Program-made: the position numbers and the translations under genes
The notes under the pieces: model-generated
Database searches by the model: none
What the model was told of the DNA's origin: nothing
What the model saw: the letters and a program-made list of their open reading frames with translations, nothing else
Part shown: positions 8,425 to 17,896 of the stretch, piece by piece
Position numbering within the stretch: the first letter of the stretch is position 1
How the letters are laid out: the number at the start of each line of letters is the position of its first letter
Assembly (NCBI RefSeq): GCF_943590815.1
Contig: NZ_CALSBS010000005.1
Span: 175,465-239,464, forward strand
DNA: 64,000 nucleotides
Source: Pseudocitrobacter vendiensis
Lineage (GTDB): Bacteria > Pseudomonadota > Gammaproteobacteria > Enterobacterales > Enterobacteriaceae
Direction of reading: 5' to 3'

Positions 8425-9369
8425 TTAATCTTCCTGGGTCGTCACTTTACCGTGCGCCAGGTTGCCCGCAATCTGCGACTCTTTCTGCTTTTTATAGCTC
8501 AGCGCCGCCGCAGGAACCGGCATCACTTTACCGGTTTCCACCCAGGTACGCAGACGACTGGCGTCGGCGAAATGGGTATATTTCCCAAACGCATCCATCA
8601 CCACCATCGCCACCGGACGTTTGTTCATCACCGTACGCATCACCAGACAGTGACCCGCCGCATTGGTGAAGCCGGTTTTGGTCAACTGGATATTCCAGTT
8701 ATCGCGGTACACCAGATGGTTGGTGTTGCGGAACGGCAGCGTGTACGCCGGGTTAGCAAAGGTCGCCATATCCTCACGCGTGGTGCTCAACTGACCAATC
8801 AGCGGATACTGTTTGGTAGCAATCAGCATTTTGGTCAGGTCGCGCGCCGTTGACACGTTGTGAATCGACAACCCGGTCGGTTCCACATAGCGCGTGTGCG
8901 TCATTCCCAACGATTTAGCCTTCGCGTTCATGGCGCGAATAAAGGCATCGTAACCGCCAGGATAGTGATGCGCCAGGCTTGCCGCCGCGCGGTTCTCCGA
9001 CGACATCAACGCCAGCAACAGCATATTTTTACGGCTGATTTTACTGTTCAGGCGCACGCGGGAGTAAATTCCTTTCATCTCCGGCGTGTGGCTGATATCA
9101 ACGCTCAGCATCTCATCAAGCGGCAGGCGCGCATCCAGCACCACCATCGCGGTCATCACTTTAGTGATGGACGCAATCGGGCGCACCAGATCCGGTTCGC
9201 TGGCGTAGATCACTTTATTGGTTTCAAGATCGACAATCATCGCGCTCCCGGAAGCAATTTCCGGGCGCGAGGCTGCGGCCGTCGCCGCCGTTTTAGCACT
9301 CGCCTGAGGCGCAAAAGGCACAGCCAGCATTAACGCCAGGCTGAGCAGGGAAACGCGAAATTTCTGCAT
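8425..9369 (-). CDS. pbpG: D-alanyl-D-alanine endopeptidase (penicillin-binding protein 7)
   Basis: The 314-residue periplasmic low-molecular-weight PBP cleaves D-Ala-mDAP cross-links in peptidoglycan. A signal peptide ([20 protein letters not shown], then PQASA) is followed by the S11-family catalytic triad motifs: SITK at 67-70 with Ser67 as nucleophile, SSEN at 123-126, and KTG at 231-233. Length is close to E. coli PbpG (about 310). It converges on the REP array and is followed upstream by yohC on the same strand, with 179 bp between them. Confidence 0.96.
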   Translation of the reverse strand: MQKFRVSLLSLALMLAVPFAPQASAKTAATAAASRPEIASGSAMIVDLETNKVIYASEPDLVRPIASITKVMTAMVVLDARLPLDEMLSVDISHTPEMKGIYSRVRLNSKISRKNMLLLALMSSENRAAASLAHHYPGGYDAFIRAMNAKAKSLGMTHTRYVEPTGLSIHNVSTARDLTKMLIATKQYPLIGQLSTTREDMATFANPAYTLPFRNTNHLVYRDNWNIQLTKTGFTNAAGHCLVMRTVMNKRPVAMVVMDAFGKYTHFADASRLRTWVETGKVMPVPAAALSYKKQKESQIAGNLAHGKVTTQED

Positions 9370-9500
9370 GATGTGTTTTCTGGTGGTTATTTACGCACTG
9401 TATGGAATATGGACGCCGCGCGTACTAAGACAATGCAGCGAGGGCGTCATCATAGCGCGGAGCGCAAGGCACCTACCAGAAAAGAATAGTGAATAAATGC

Positions 9501-9538
9501 TGCATTGCTGGCGCGAAATAATTCACACCAGCAATGCA
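9501..9538. other. Perfect 11-bp inverted repeat between yohC and pbpG
   Basis: TGCATTGCTGG at 9501-9511 and its complement CCAGCAATGCA at 9528-9538 flank a 16-nt loop, 10 bp beyond the yohC stop. It can form a hairpin in yohC mRNA, but there is no T-run on that strand, so it is either a weak or Rho-assisted terminator or an RNA-stability element. Confidence 0.5.
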
Positions 9539-9548
9539 TAAGAGCGGT

Positions 9549-10136
9549 TCAGAACAATCGGTAACCATAACCCCACAGAATGACGGTGATCGCCAGCAGC
9601 ACTTCCAGTACCAGCACGCCAATCGCCAGGGTTGAACTGGCGAAGCTCAGCCCCTCTTCCCGTTCAATGTTGAGGAACGTCGGGATACCGACATAAAGCA
9701 AATAACCGGTATAAAACAGCGCAACCGTACCGATCAGTGCACAGAGCCAGACCAACGGATAGAGCGCCACGATACCGCTCAGGAACATCGGCGTCGCCAC
9801 ATAACCGGCAAACACCATACAGCGCTTGAGCGACGGACGCTCCGGATAGTTACGCGCCATCCACCAGATTACACGTCCCATCACTGCGACGCCCCCGAGC
9901 ATTACCCCATAGAAAAGTACGGCCAGGATTAAACCCGTCACAGGTGACAGTTTAACCACATTGCCATCGCCGAAATTCCAGCCCAACTGTGTTGTTCCGA
10001 TAAATGCACAGATAACAGGAATCGCGGCCATCAACAGAACATGGTGAGTGTAATGGTGTGAAACAGTTTCGTTTTCACTCCGAATGACATGCATTTCTCG
10101 ATCGGGATGGGAAAACAGACCCCAGACATGGTTCAT
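9549..10136 (-). CDS. yohC: Inner-membrane protein YohC (Yip1 family)
   Basis: The 195-residue protein matches YohC: a short cytosolic N-terminus (MNHVWGLFSHPDREMHVIRS) and about five hydrophobic segments, as in the Yip1/DUF1282 family. The role of the family in bacteria is not established. It sits between pbpG and yohD as in E. coli and is divergent from yohD, with a 151-bp shared upstream region. Confidence 0.92.
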   Translation of the reverse strand: MNHVWGLFSHPDREMHVIRSENETVSHHYTHHVLLMAAIPVICAFIGTTQLGWNFGDGNVVKLSPVTGLILAVLFYGVMLGGVAVMGRVIWWMARNYPERPSLKRCMVFAGYVATPMFLSGIVALYPLVWLCALIGTVALFYTGYLLYVGIPTFLNIEREEGLSFASSTLAIGVLVLEVLLAITVILWGYGYRLF

Positions 10137-10287
10137 AACGCCTCCTCGACACGGCTTCGTACCACGTAACGTAAGTATAATTCACACTAATAGATTATTT
10201 TTTGAGCAGGAAAAAAATAACGTCGCCCCCGGCTTCGGCTCAGAGGTGTATGCTTAAAGGAGATGTTCAAAGGAAACGAAGATAACG

Positions 10288-10851
10288 ATGGATATACCGG
10301 CTCTGATTTCACAATATGGTTATGCCGTGCTGGTGCTGGGCAGTATGGCGGAAGGCGAAACGGTGACGCTACTGGGTGGCGTGGCGGCACATCAGGGGTT
10401 ACTGCGCTTCCCGCTGGTGGTGATTTCGGTCGCGCTTGGCGGGATGATTGGCGATCAGGTGCTCTATTTGCTGGGTCGCCACTTTGGCGGGCGCATGCTG
10501 AAGCGCTACTCACGTCAGCACACCAAAATCCGCAAAGCGCAACGGCTGATTCAGCGTCATCCTTATCTCTTCGTCATTGGCAGCCGTTTTATGTACGGTT
10601 TTCGGATTATCGGGCCGCTGTTGATTGGCGCCAGTCGTATACCACCGAAACTCTTTCTGCCGCTCAATATTGTTGGCGCACTGTTGTGGGCGCTTATCTT
10701 CACCACCCTCGGTTATGTGGGCGGTGAAGTGATTGCGCCGTGGCTGCATGACCTCGATGCCCATTTAAAACACTGGATCTGGGTTATCCTGGCCGTCGCC
10801 GTCGTGCTGGCGTTGCGCTGGTGGTTTAAACGCCGCGCGGATAAATCATAA
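10288..10851 (+). CDS. yohD: DedA-family inner-membrane protein YohD
   Basis: The 187-residue product belongs to the DedA/VTT family, a group of inner-membrane proteins linked to lipid-carrier (undecaprenyl phosphate) or phospholipid flipping and proton-motive-force maintenance. The family signature with conserved glycine, acidic and basic residues is seen in MAEGETVTLLGG and in FIGSRFMYGFRIIGPLL-like segments (VIGSRFMYGFRIIGPLLIGA near 98-117). Four to five membrane segments and a basic tail (RWWFKRRADKS) are present. The chosen ATG is preceded by GGAAACGAAG. The stop codon overlaps the convergent efflux gene by 6 bp, which is possible because yohF, present in E. coli, is missing. Confidence 0.93.
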   Translation: MDIPALISQYGYAVLVLGSMAEGETVTLLGGVAAHQGLLRFPLVVISVALGGMIGDQVLYLLGRHFGGRMLKRYSRQHTKIRKAQRLIQRHPYLFVIGSRFMYGFRIIGPLLIGASRIPPKLFLPLNIVGALLWALIFTTLGYVGGEVIAPWLHDLDAHLKHWIWVILAVAVVLALRWWFKRRADKS

Positions 10852-12285
10852 CGCCTGATACCCGCCGCCGAGCGCAGAAGTCAGCTGGATGGAGGCATCC
10901 AGCCATTCGCCCTGCAACTTCAAAGCTGTAATCTGCTCGTGCAGCGCCGGCAGCTTCGCGTGGCTGTACTGCGCACTGGAAATAATCCCCACCTTCAGCC
11001 GCGCCTGCGCGAGTGCCGCCACGCGCCCGGCATCACGTTGCACGTGAGTTTGCTGCTGATTTTTCGCGGCCAGCGTTTCCATCTGGCTGGCGCACTTCGC
11101 TACCTGGTTAACGGCTTCAACCACCGCTTTGTTGTAACGGGCAATGGCGTAATTATTCTCCGTGCTGGCGATATCCAGATTCGCGTTTAATCTGCCGCTG
11201 TCAAAGATGGGCAGCGTTAGCCCTGCCGTGACGCCCATCTGCTGTGCGAAGTGGCGGAACAAATCGCTCAGGTGCAGAGCGTCCTGTTGCAGGAACGCCA
11301 TGATGTTGATATCCGGGTAAAAGGCCGCTTTCGCCGCATCAACATCGCTCAGGGTGGATTCCACCAACCATCGCGCTTCCTGTAAATCCGGGCGACGCGC
11401 AAGCAGCTCAAAACCCAGTTGCGATGGCAATTGTGACGTCACCGCCGGTAGCGGCACCGTCTTCAACGACAACGACGTGGATTGCGCGTTGGTGAGCGCC
11501 ATCAATCGTGCTTCTATCTCTTTCAGATTACCGTCGATATCCGCCAGTTGCTGCGCGGTTTTGCCAACATTAATATCATTTTCAACGCCTTCCACCGAGT
11601 CGTTAATACCGGCCAGATAAAGTTTTTTATCCACCGACACAATCAGATTTTGTTCTTTCTGAATCTGTTCAAGCTGCTGACGAATCGCCGATTCCGTTTG
11701 CCACTGCCAATATAGCCGCGCCACACTGCTTGCCAGCAGTTGGCGGGTTTGCGCCATCCCGGCAATATCCGCTTTCACTTTGCCAATTCGCGCGCTTACC
11801 TGTGCAGCATCTTTTCCCCACAAATCGATATTCCAGCCCGCCGTTAAGCCGAAGGTGCCGTTGGTATACCACGGCCCCGTGGTGCCCGCCGCCGGATCAT
11901 CAAAAGCAAATGGCCCCATCAGCCCTTCCGCTGATATTTTTTGGCGTTCCAGATCTGCGGAGAAATTCACCTCCGGCCCACCTTTCGCTTCGGCCAGCTT
12001 AGCCTGTGCCTCCGCAAGTTTTATACGCTGCTGCGCAACGGCCATATCCGGTGCATCGCGCAGCGCGCGTTCAATCAGCGCGTTAAGCTGCGGATCGTGA
12101 TAGTCGTGCCACCAGGTGGACTGCGGCCAGCCGTTTTTCAGCGCCACGGGCAGCGACGATTCAATATGTGAAACGGGCAGCGTTTTTGCCAGACGCGCCT
12201 CGGTTTCATGCGATGGCGCGCAGGCGCAAAGTGTAAAAATAATCGGTAAGCTTAATACAGCGAACGTTCTGACAGAATGTTTCAT
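10846..12285 (-). CDS. mdtQ: Outer-membrane efflux lipoprotein, NodT/CusC family (MdtQ-like)
   Basis: This 479-residue outer-membrane channel subunit starts best at the ATG giving MKHSVRTFAVLSLPIIFTL, followed by a lipobox (LCAC, lipidated Cys22); an upstream TTG at 12333 only adds a hydrophilic leader. Two OEP (outer-membrane efflux) repeats are recognisable: PDMAVAQQRIKLAEAQAKLAEAK-type coiled-coil segments near 65-85 and the ARRPDLQEARWLVEST stretch in the second half, with an (A)LLARRPD motif typical of TolC-like RND/MFS efflux partners. Position next to yohD and dusC matches mdtQ (yohG), which is broken in E. coli K-12 but intact here. No membrane-fusion or pump gene adjoins it, so its inner-membrane partner must be encoded elsewhere. 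Confidence 0.88.
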   Translation of the reverse strand: MKHSVRTFAVLSLPIIFTLCACAPSHETEARLAKTLPVSHIESSLPVALKNGWPQSTWWHDYHDPQLNALIERALRDAPDMAVAQQRIKLAEAQAKLAEAKGGPEVNFSADLERQKISAEGLMGPFAFDDPAAGTTGPWYTNGTFGLTAGWNIDLWGKDAAQVSARIGKVKADIAGMAQTRQLLASSVARLYWQWQTESAIRQQLEQIQKEQNLIVSVDKKLYLAGINDSVEGVENDINVGKTAQQLADIDGNLKEIEARLMALTNAQSTSLSLKTVPLPAVTSQLPSQLGFELLARRPDLQEARWLVESTLSDVDAAKAAFYPDINIMAFLQQDALHLSDLFRHFAQQMGVTAGLTLPIFDSGRLNANLDIASTENNYAIARYNKAVVEAVNQVAKCASQMETLAAKNQQQTHVQRDAGRVAALAQARLKVGIISSAQYSHAKLPALHEQITALKLQGEWLDASIQLTSALGGGYQAL

Positions 12286-12544
12286 GGAATTTGCGTGCGT
12301 CTGAAAAGAGGCGCAAATAATAGAGAAAAGCAAACCATTTTCTTTAGTAACCCGTGTGGAAGAATGACCAGGATAAAGTGATCACATCATGTTATTTATG
12401 CGCCCAGTAAATACGTCATCTACATTTCGAAATACTTTTGTGCTTAATTTTTGATTGAGATCGAATTACAACGCGCGACCTCATTTAATTTAAGCTTAAA
12501 TATGGGCATAATTATTTATTGCATGAATGAATTAGGGATTATCA

Positions 12545-13276
12545 ATGACGCAAAATATTTATGACGATCCGCACTTTTTTGCCGGTTACGCCACGCTGGA
12601 TCGCTCAGTGAAAGGCTTAGACGGCGCGCCGGAGTGGCCGAAAATTCAAACGCTACTGCCTGAAATCCAGGGTAAAACCATTGTTGATTTAGGCTGCGGC
12701 TACGGCTGGTTCTGCCGCTGGGCGCGCGATAACGGCGCGGCGAAGGTGTTGGGTCTGGACGTTTCGCAGAAAATGCTCGCGAAAGCGCAGGAGATGACGT
12801 CCGGTGAAAATATCACCTTGCAGCGTGCCGATCTGGAAACGTTTGTTCTGCCAGCCAGCACCTTCGACCTGGCCTACAGTTCGCTGGCTCTGCACTATCT
12901 AATAGACATCGACCGTTTATTCCGCACCCTGCATCAGGCACTCAAGCCCGGCGGCAAACTGGTTTTCTCCGCAGAGCATCCGGTCTATACCGCCCCGGCG
13001 AATCAACAATGGGTAGTGGATAATCAGGGAAATAAACACTGGCCGGTGAGCCAGTATCAACAGGAAGGTGAGCGCATCAGCAACTGGTTTGCCGATGGCG
13101 TTAAGAAGCAACACCGTAAGCTCGCGACCTGGATTAATGCAGTGATTGAGGCTGGATTTATCATTGAAGCGCTGGACGAATGGGGACCGACGGCTGAGCA
13201 AATCGCCGCTAACCCGGCGCTGGATGAAGAGAAAGAGCGCCCGATGATTTTTATTCTGAGCGCCCGAAAAGCTTAA
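12545..13276 (+). CDS. Class I SAM-dependent methyltransferase
   Basis: The 243-residue protein has a Rossmann-fold methyltransferase core. Motif I, VDLGCGYG, is at residues 47-54, an acidic end of strand 2 follows ([11 protein letters not shown]), and motif IV-like [13 protein letters not shown] lies near 108-120. The sequence resembles UbiE/BioC-like small-molecule methyltransferases (Methyltransf_11), but the acceptor cannot be named. It is preceded by AGGGA seven bases before the ATG and by an AT-rich intergenic region shared with the divergent efflux gene. Its stop overlaps the convergent dusC stop by 4 bp. It is an addition relative to the E. coli mdtQ-dusC junction. Confidence 0.85.
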   Translation: MTQNIYDDPHFFAGYATLDRSVKGLDGAPEWPKIQTLLPEIQGKTIVDLGCGYGWFCRWARDNGAAKVLGLDVSQKMLAKAQEMTSGENITLQRADLETFVLPASTFDLAYSSLALHYLIDIDRLFRTLHQALKPGGKLVFSAEHPVYTAPANQQWVVDNQGNKHWPVSQYQQEGERISNWFADGVKKQHRKLATWINAVIEAGFIIEALDEWGPTAEQIAANPALDEEKERPMIFILSARKA

Positions 13277-14208
13277 CGCCAGCGCAGGATTTCGCGCGCC
13301 ACTGACGCGGAGTCCTGCAGCGCCCGTACCGCCATAAACAGTTCCGTGGCTTCCTCGTACTCTTTGCGCAGGTAGCCCAGCCACTGTTTGATGCGCGCCA
13401 GATGATACAGCCCGGTGTCGTCCTGTTTTTCCAGCAGACAATATTTTTGCAGCAAACTCACCACTTCAGGCCACGGCATACGCGGTTCGTTATACTTAAT
13501 CACCCGGCTCAGGTTCGGCACGTTCAGCGCACCGCGCCCAATCATCACCGCGTCACACCCGGTCACCGCCATACACTGTTGCGCGCTTTCCCAGTCCCAG
13601 ATTTCGCCGTTGGCGATTACCGGAATAGTCAGGCGCTGGCGAATGTCAGCAATGGCCTGCCAGTTAATGCGCTCGGCTTTGTAGCCATCTTCTTTAGTGC
13701 GACCGTGCACCACAAGCTCGGTTGCGCCCGCCTGCTGCACCGCATCGGCGATTTCGAACTGGCGCGCGCCGCTGTCCCAGCCCAGCCGCACTTTGACGGT
13801 TACGGGAAGATCCGCTGGCACCGCTTCACGCATCGCTTTCGCGCCGCGATAGATAAGCTCGGGATCTTTCAGCAACGTCGCCCCGCCGCCGCTGCCGTTA
13901 ACCATTTTGGACGGACAACCGCAGTTGAGATCAACGCCCCATGAGCCAAGCTCCACCGCGCGGGCGGCGTTTTCAGCCAGCCATTCGGGATACTGGCCCA
14001 GGAGCTGGATGCGCACCAGCGTGCCGCTCGGCGTGCGGCTGTGGTTGTTCAGTTCCGGGCACAGTTTATGGAATGATTTTACCGGCAGCAGTTTATCCAC
14101 CACGCGCAAAAATTCAGTGACGCAGAGGTCGTAATCATTCACGTCGGTCAGCAGCTCTCGCACCAGCGAATCGAGCACGCCTTCCATTGGCGCCAGTAAA
14201 ACACGCAT
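13273..14208 (-). CDS. dusC: tRNA-dihydrouridine(16) synthase
   Basis: DusC is the FMN enzyme that reduces U16 of the tRNA D-loop using NADPH. The start [20 protein letters not shown] at 14208 matches E. coli; a longer frame to 14256 only adds residues encoded across the mhb terminator. Catalytic Cys98 lies in [12 protein letters not shown]-binding ANGEIWDW and VMIGRGAL motifs follow, and the C-terminal helical tRNA-binding domain is present. Length is 311 residues against about 315 in E. coli, with a divergent extreme C-terminus. It is separated from the mhb operon by a terminator. Confidence 0.95.
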   Translation of the reverse strand: MRVLLAPMEGVLDSLVRELLTDVNDYDLCVTEFLRVVDKLLPVKSFHKLCPELNNHSRTPSGTLVRIQLLGQYPEWLAENAARAVELGSWGVDLNCGCPSKMVNGSGGGATLLKDPELIYRGAKAMREAVPADLPVTVKVRLGWDSGARQFEIADAVQQAGATELVVHGRTKEDGYKAERINWQAIADIRQRLTIPVIANGEIWDWESAQQCMAVTGCDAVMIGRGALNVPNLSRVIKYNEPRMPWPEVVSLLQKYCLLEKQDDTGLYHLARIKQWLGYLRKEYEEATELFMAVRALQDSASVAREILRWR

Positions 14209-14221
14209 ATTGATACCCGGT

Positions 14222-14253
14222 AAAAAAAGAGGCGCTATGTTAGCGCCTCTTTT
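14222..14253. terminator. Terminator between mhbM and dusC
   Basis: An 11-bp perfect stem (AAGAGGCGCTA / TAGCGCCTCTT) with a 3-nt loop is flanked by A-runs on one side and T-runs on the other. Read on the minus strand it ends the mhbTDHIM transcript with a T-rich tail, so dusC needs its own promoter in the short space before 14208. Confidence 0.88.
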
Positions 14254-14270
14254 CATCGGTTAAAAGCCTG

Positions 14271-15464
14271 TTAGCGGGGTTGCAGGCAGTTATCTTCCTT
14301 CCAGCCGTAGAGCCACTCCATCGCGCGATAGAACTCGGCCTGGGTTTTGCCCTTCCACAGCAGGTTACGCACGTGACGCTCAACGCCCGCAGCGTGATAA
14401 ATACGCCCCATTTCGCGCGTCGACCAGACAATACGGGCGGTACGCGGAATGCGCACAGACTCATACAGCGCGAAGGCTTCTGCCGCATCGCCGTCACATT
14501 GCGCCAGCGCTTTGCCGATGGTGACCGCATCTTCCAGCGCCATACACGCTCCCTGCGCCATATACTGCGCCACCGGGTGCGCCGCATCGCCCACTAAGGT
14601 AATGCGATCGTTGCCCCATTTTTCCACGGGCTCACGGTCAGCGGTAGACCAGCGACGCCAGGAGGTCGGTTTGTCGAGCATCTGGCGCGGACGCGGGTGA
14701 ATACCTTTAAAGTAAGAGAGCACCTCTTCTTTGCTGCCGTCCTTCACGCCCCACTCTTCCGTTTCGCGGCTATGGAAGGTCACCACCAGGTTGTATTGCT
14801 TGCCGCCACGCAGCGGATAGTGCACCAGGTGACAGTGCGGGCCTGCCCACAGTACCGGGGCGTTGATGCGCAGATCGTCCGGCATATCGTCGCAGTCAAT
14901 GACCGCACGATAAACCACATGTCCGGTAACGCGCGGGGTATCGTGCAGCAGGCTCTGACGCACCACCGATTTCACGCCGTCGCAGCCAATCAGAATATCT
15001 GCCGTCCAGCTATTGCCTTTATCATCAAACACGGTGACGTCATGGTCGGTCTGGCGGATATCCACCACGTGCGTTGAAGTGCGGTATTCGACACACGGAT
15101 GCACCATCGCCGCTTCCCATACGGTAGCGTGAATATCGACACGGTGAATCACCGCATACGGGCCACCGAAGTGGTCGCGGAACGCCTGTCCGGTTTCGAT
15201 ATGCACCACTTCTTCGCCGTTAACGGCGTCCATCATGGTGATATGATCGGTAAATACCGCGCGCTGGCGAGCAACCTCGCCGACGCCCAGGCTATCCAGC
15301 GCCGAAAACGCGTTCGGGCCAAGCTGAATGCCCGCGCCAATTTCACCAATTTCATGCGCTCTTTCCAGCAGCATCACTTTGATGCCCTGACGCGCCAGAG
15401 ACAACGCGGTCGCCGCGCCGCCAATCCCGCCACCGACAATAATTGCACTCGTCACTTTTGCCAT
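14271..15464 (-). CDS. mhbM: 3-hydroxybenzoate 6-hydroxylase (FAD monooxygenase)
   Basis: The 397-residue flavoprotein converts 3-hydroxybenzoate to gentisate with NADH and O2, the first step of the pathway encoded here. Family landmarks of class A aromatic monooxygenases are all visible: the Rossmann GGGIGG at 11-16, the second FAD/NADH DG motif GCDGVKS at 160-166, and the ribityl-binding GDAAHP at 292-297. It closes the minus-strand operon mhbTDHIM, 14 bp behind mhbI, and is followed by a strong terminator. The order is that described for the Klebsiella pneumoniae mhb cluster. A salicylate 5- or 1-hydroxylase is a possible alternative, but the gentisate-pathway neighbours favour 3-hydroxybenzoate. 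Confidence 0.92.
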   Translation of the reverse strand: MAKVTSAIIVGGGIGGAATALSLARQGIKVMLLERAHEIGEIGAGIQLGPNAFSALDSLGVGEVARQRAVFTDHITMMDAVNGEEVVHIETGQAFRDHFGGPYAVIHRVDIHATVWEAAMVHPCVEYRTSTHVVDIRQTDHDVTVFDDKGNSWTADILIGCDGVKSVVRQSLLHDTPRVTGHVVYRAVIDCDDMPDDLRINAPVLWAGPHCHLVHYPLRGGKQYNLVVTFHSRETEEWGVKDGSKEEVLSYFKGIHPRPRQMLDKPTSWRRWSTADREPVEKWGNDRITLVGDAAHPVAQYMAQGACMALEDAVTIGKALAQCDGDAAEAFALYESVRIPRTARIVWSTREMGRIYHAAGVERHVRNLLWKGKTQAEFYRAMEWLYGWKEDNCLQPR

Positions 15465-15478
15465 GATAACTCTCCTTA

Positions 15479-16123
15479 TTATGCCGGGATTTTGTCCTGT
15501 TGGTTCTCGGGTGCGGCAGCGACAAACGCTGGCAGCGCGGAACAGGCTTCATACACGGCTTTACAGCGGGGATACCCGCTAAGATCGCAACCCATACGTA
15601 ACGCATTCGCCCACTGCGGCACTAAGCAGCAATCGGCCAGCGTCGGCGTGTCGCCCACGCAGAATTGCCCCGACTGGCTGTGGCGCAGCAGTTGCTCCAC
15701 CGCGCTCAGCCCCTGCTGGACCCAGTGCGCATACCAGCGTTTTTTATCCTCTTCGCTCACCTTCAGCTCATCGCTCAGGTAGCGCAGGACGCGCATGTTG
15801 TTAATGGGGTGGATATCGCAACAAATGGCGTAGACGATTTCCAGAATCCGCATCCGCGCCGGATCGTTACCCGGCAGCAGCGGGGTTTGCGGAAAATGGC
15901 GGTCCAGCCAGTCAATAATCGCCAGTGATTGCCCCAGCGATTCGCCATCGTCCGTTACCAGCGCGGGCACCAACCCAACCGGGTTCAGCCTGCGGTACTC
16001 CAGCGCGTTTTGCTGGCCAATACGAATATTGACGCCGACGGTGTCATAATCGATTCCCTTGAGCGCCATCGCGATACGCACCCGATAGGAGGCCGAGCTA
16101 TTGAAAAAACTGTACAGCTTCAT
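15479..16123 (-). CDS. mhbI: Maleylpyruvate isomerase (zeta-class GST fold)
   Basis: The 214-residue glutathione S-transferase homologue carries the zeta-class signature YSFFNSSASYRVRIAMALKG at the N-terminus, with the SSASYR motif binding glutathione. Zeta GSTs isomerise maleylpyruvate to fumarylpyruvate (or maleylacetoacetate). Its place between the fumarylpyruvate hydrolase and the monooxygenase assigns the maleylpyruvate role. The start is 8 bp after the mhbH stop, suggesting translational coupling. Confidence 0.93.
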   Translation of the reverse strand: MKLYSFFNSSASYRVRIAMALKGIDYDTVGVNIRIGQQNALEYRRLNPVGLVPALVTDDGESLGQSLAIIDWLDRHFPQTPLLPGNDPARMRILEIVYAICCDIHPINNMRVLRYLSDELKVSEEDKKRWYAHWVQQGLSAVEQLLRHSQSGQFCVGDTPTLADCCLVPQWANALRMGCDLSGYPRCKAVYEACSALPAFVAAAPENQQDKIPA

Positions 16124-16131
16124 CCGTCACC

Positions 16132-16833
16132 TCAAACAATCTTCACGGCGATAGGTGTTAAACCGTCCACGTTGCCGGTAATCGTGTCGCCCTTCACAAC
16201 TGCCCCAACGCCTTCCGGCGTGCCGGTGAAAATCAGATCGCCCGGTTGCAGCTCGAAGAAGCCCGACAGATAGCTGATGGTTTCATTCACTGACCAGATA
16301 AGATGTTTAATATCGCTGCGCTGGTGATCTTCCCCGTTGACCTGCAACCAGATGGGTGCGTTATCGACGCCGGAAACGTCAGCGGCTTTATGCAGCGGCG
16401 AAATGGGCGCGGAGTTATCGAACGCTTTACCGATTTCCCACGGGCGGCCCATCTGGCGCATCTCCATCTGACGATCGCGGCGCGTCATATCCAGGCCGGT
16501 CGCATAACCCCAGACGTATTCATGGGCTTTTTCCAGCGGAATATCACTGCCTTTTTTGCCAATCGCCACTACCAGCTCAATCTCATAGTGATAGTTATCG
16601 GTCTGGGCCGGGTAGGCCAGATTCAACGTTTCGCCTGCGGCAACCGGAACAACCGCATCAGCGGGTTTGCAGAAGAAGAATGGCGGTTCGCGATCCGGAT
16701 CGAAGCCCATTTCGCGGGCATGGGCGGCGTAGTTACGGCCTACGCAATAGACGCGGCGGACCGGGAACTGTTCCTCGCTACCAACAACCGGGATCGCAAC
16801 GGGGGCCTGGGGTTCAAAAACATATTTGCTCAT
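16132..16833 (-). CDS. mhbH: Fumarylpyruvate hydrolase (FAH family)
   Basis: This 233-residue member of the fumarylacetoacetate hydrolase superfamily cleaves fumarylpyruvate to fumarate and pyruvate. The metal-binding core is clear in [16 protein letters not shown] (about 30-45), [12 protein letters not shown], and [13 protein letters not shown] where Glu residues bind Mg2+/Mn2+. The C-terminal [19 protein letters not shown] is the family's conserved end. It lies between the dioxygenase and the isomerase genes and acts last in the route. Confidence 0.93.
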   Translation of the reverse strand: MSKYVFEPQAPVAIPVVGSEEQFPVRRVYCVGRNYAAHAREMGFDPDREPPFFFCKPADAVVPVAAGETLNLAYPAQTDNYHYEIELVVAIGKKGSDIPLEKAHEYVWGYATGLDMTRRDRQMEMRQMGRPWEIGKAFDNSAPISPLHKAADVSGVDNAPIWLQVNGEDHQRSDIKHLIWSVNETISYLSGFFELQPGDLIFTGTPEGVGAVVKGDTITGNVDGLTPIAVKIV

Positions 16834-16847
16834 TATTCTTCTCCTGA

Positions 16848-17885
16848 TTAGTAGCGTGCTTCACGGAACAGGCCCAGCGCTTCCTGAACGGGGCGGTCCG
16901 AGAAACTGAATAACACGGTCTCGTCCTGCGCATCGAACGACACGCTGTGCCAGGTCGGCACGACAAAGACATCTTTCTCTTTAAAGCTGAACACCTGATC
17001 GCCGACGGTGACCTGGCCACTGCCTTCCACCACGTGATAAATCGTGCTGTCAGTGGTGCGCGCCTGACGGGAGCGGAAGCCCTTCGGCAGCAGTTGCAGG
17101 AATGCGCCCATCGATGGCATCGGGTAGCCGCCCGTTACCGGGTTCACGTAGCGCATTTTGTAACCATCCCACTCATCGGCATCGCCCAGGCGAGTCAGGT
17201 CGTGCAGCGCGTCGCGGCTGCGGTCATAGCGATAGTTGAAAATCGGTGATGAGTTACCGGTTTGATGGCGCAACGGCAGCATGTTGGCGGCGTAGCGCGG
17301 CAGATAATCCCCTTCTTTACGGGTGACGGGCTGCTGATCTTCCGGGTAATCTTCTGCAAAGCCGCAGCCAAGATAGTTCACCAGCGGCAAGTCCAGACCA
17401 TCCAGCCAAATTACGGGCTCATCGCCGGGGTTGCCGTGGTCGTGCCAGCGCCATTGCGGGGTGAGGATAAAGTCGCCCGGATGCATCTGAGTGCGCTCGC
17501 CATCAACGGCGGTAAACGCGCCTTTACCCTCAACAATGAAACGTAATGCTGACTGGTTGTGGCGATGGCTCGGGGCAACTTCACCCGGCATAATTAACTG
17601 CAAACCGGCGTACAGCGATGAGGTAATGGAAGACTGTCCACGCAGCGCCGGGTTTTCCAGCACCAGTACGCGGCGAACCGCCTCTTTTGCACCAATCAGG
17701 CTGCCGCTTTCCAGCAGCAGCGGGCGAATTTCCTGGTAACTCCAGTGTGCTGGCGCGCAGGTCGGGTTCGGCGTTTGTGGCACCAGGTGATGCAGTGATT
17801 CCCACAGCGGCGTCAGGTTCTGCCCGGAAATATGCTGGTAATATTGTTGGCGTTCGTTTTTGACGTCCGGATTTAACTGGCTCAT
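16848..17885 (-). CDS. mhbD: Gentisate 1,2-dioxygenase
   Basis: The 345-residue bicupin iron enzyme opens the gentisate ring to maleylpyruvate. The first cupin shows [19 protein letters not shown] with the Fe(II)-binding histidines of the H-x-H...H set and a second part in [19 protein letters not shown]. The second, degenerate cupin occupies the C-terminal half ([28 protein letters not shown]). Length fits the gentisate dioxygenase family. The gene starts 11 bp after the mhbT stop. Confidence 0.94.
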   Translation of the reverse strand: MSQLNPDVKNERQQYYQHISGQNLTPLWESLHHLVPQTPNPTCAPAHWSYQEIRPLLLESGSLIGAKEAVRRVLVLENPALRGQSSITSSLYAGLQLIMPGEVAPSHRHNQSALRFIVEGKGAFTAVDGERTQMHPGDFILTPQWRWHDHGNPGDEPVIWLDGLDLPLVNYLGCGFAEDYPEDQQPVTRKEGDYLPRYAANMLPLRHQTGNSSPIFNYRYDRSRDALHDLTRLGDADEWDGYKMRYVNPVTGGYPMPSMGAFLQLLPKGFRSRQARTTDSTIYHVVEGSGQVTVGDQVFSFKEKDVFVVPTWHSVSFDAQDETVLFSFSDRPVQEALGLFREARY

Positions 17886-17896
17886 TGTTATTCTCC

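Noticed and set aside
15099..15782. 227-codon plus-strand frame across mhbM/mhbI
   Set aside because: Antisense to two well-supported catabolic genes; no domain recognised.
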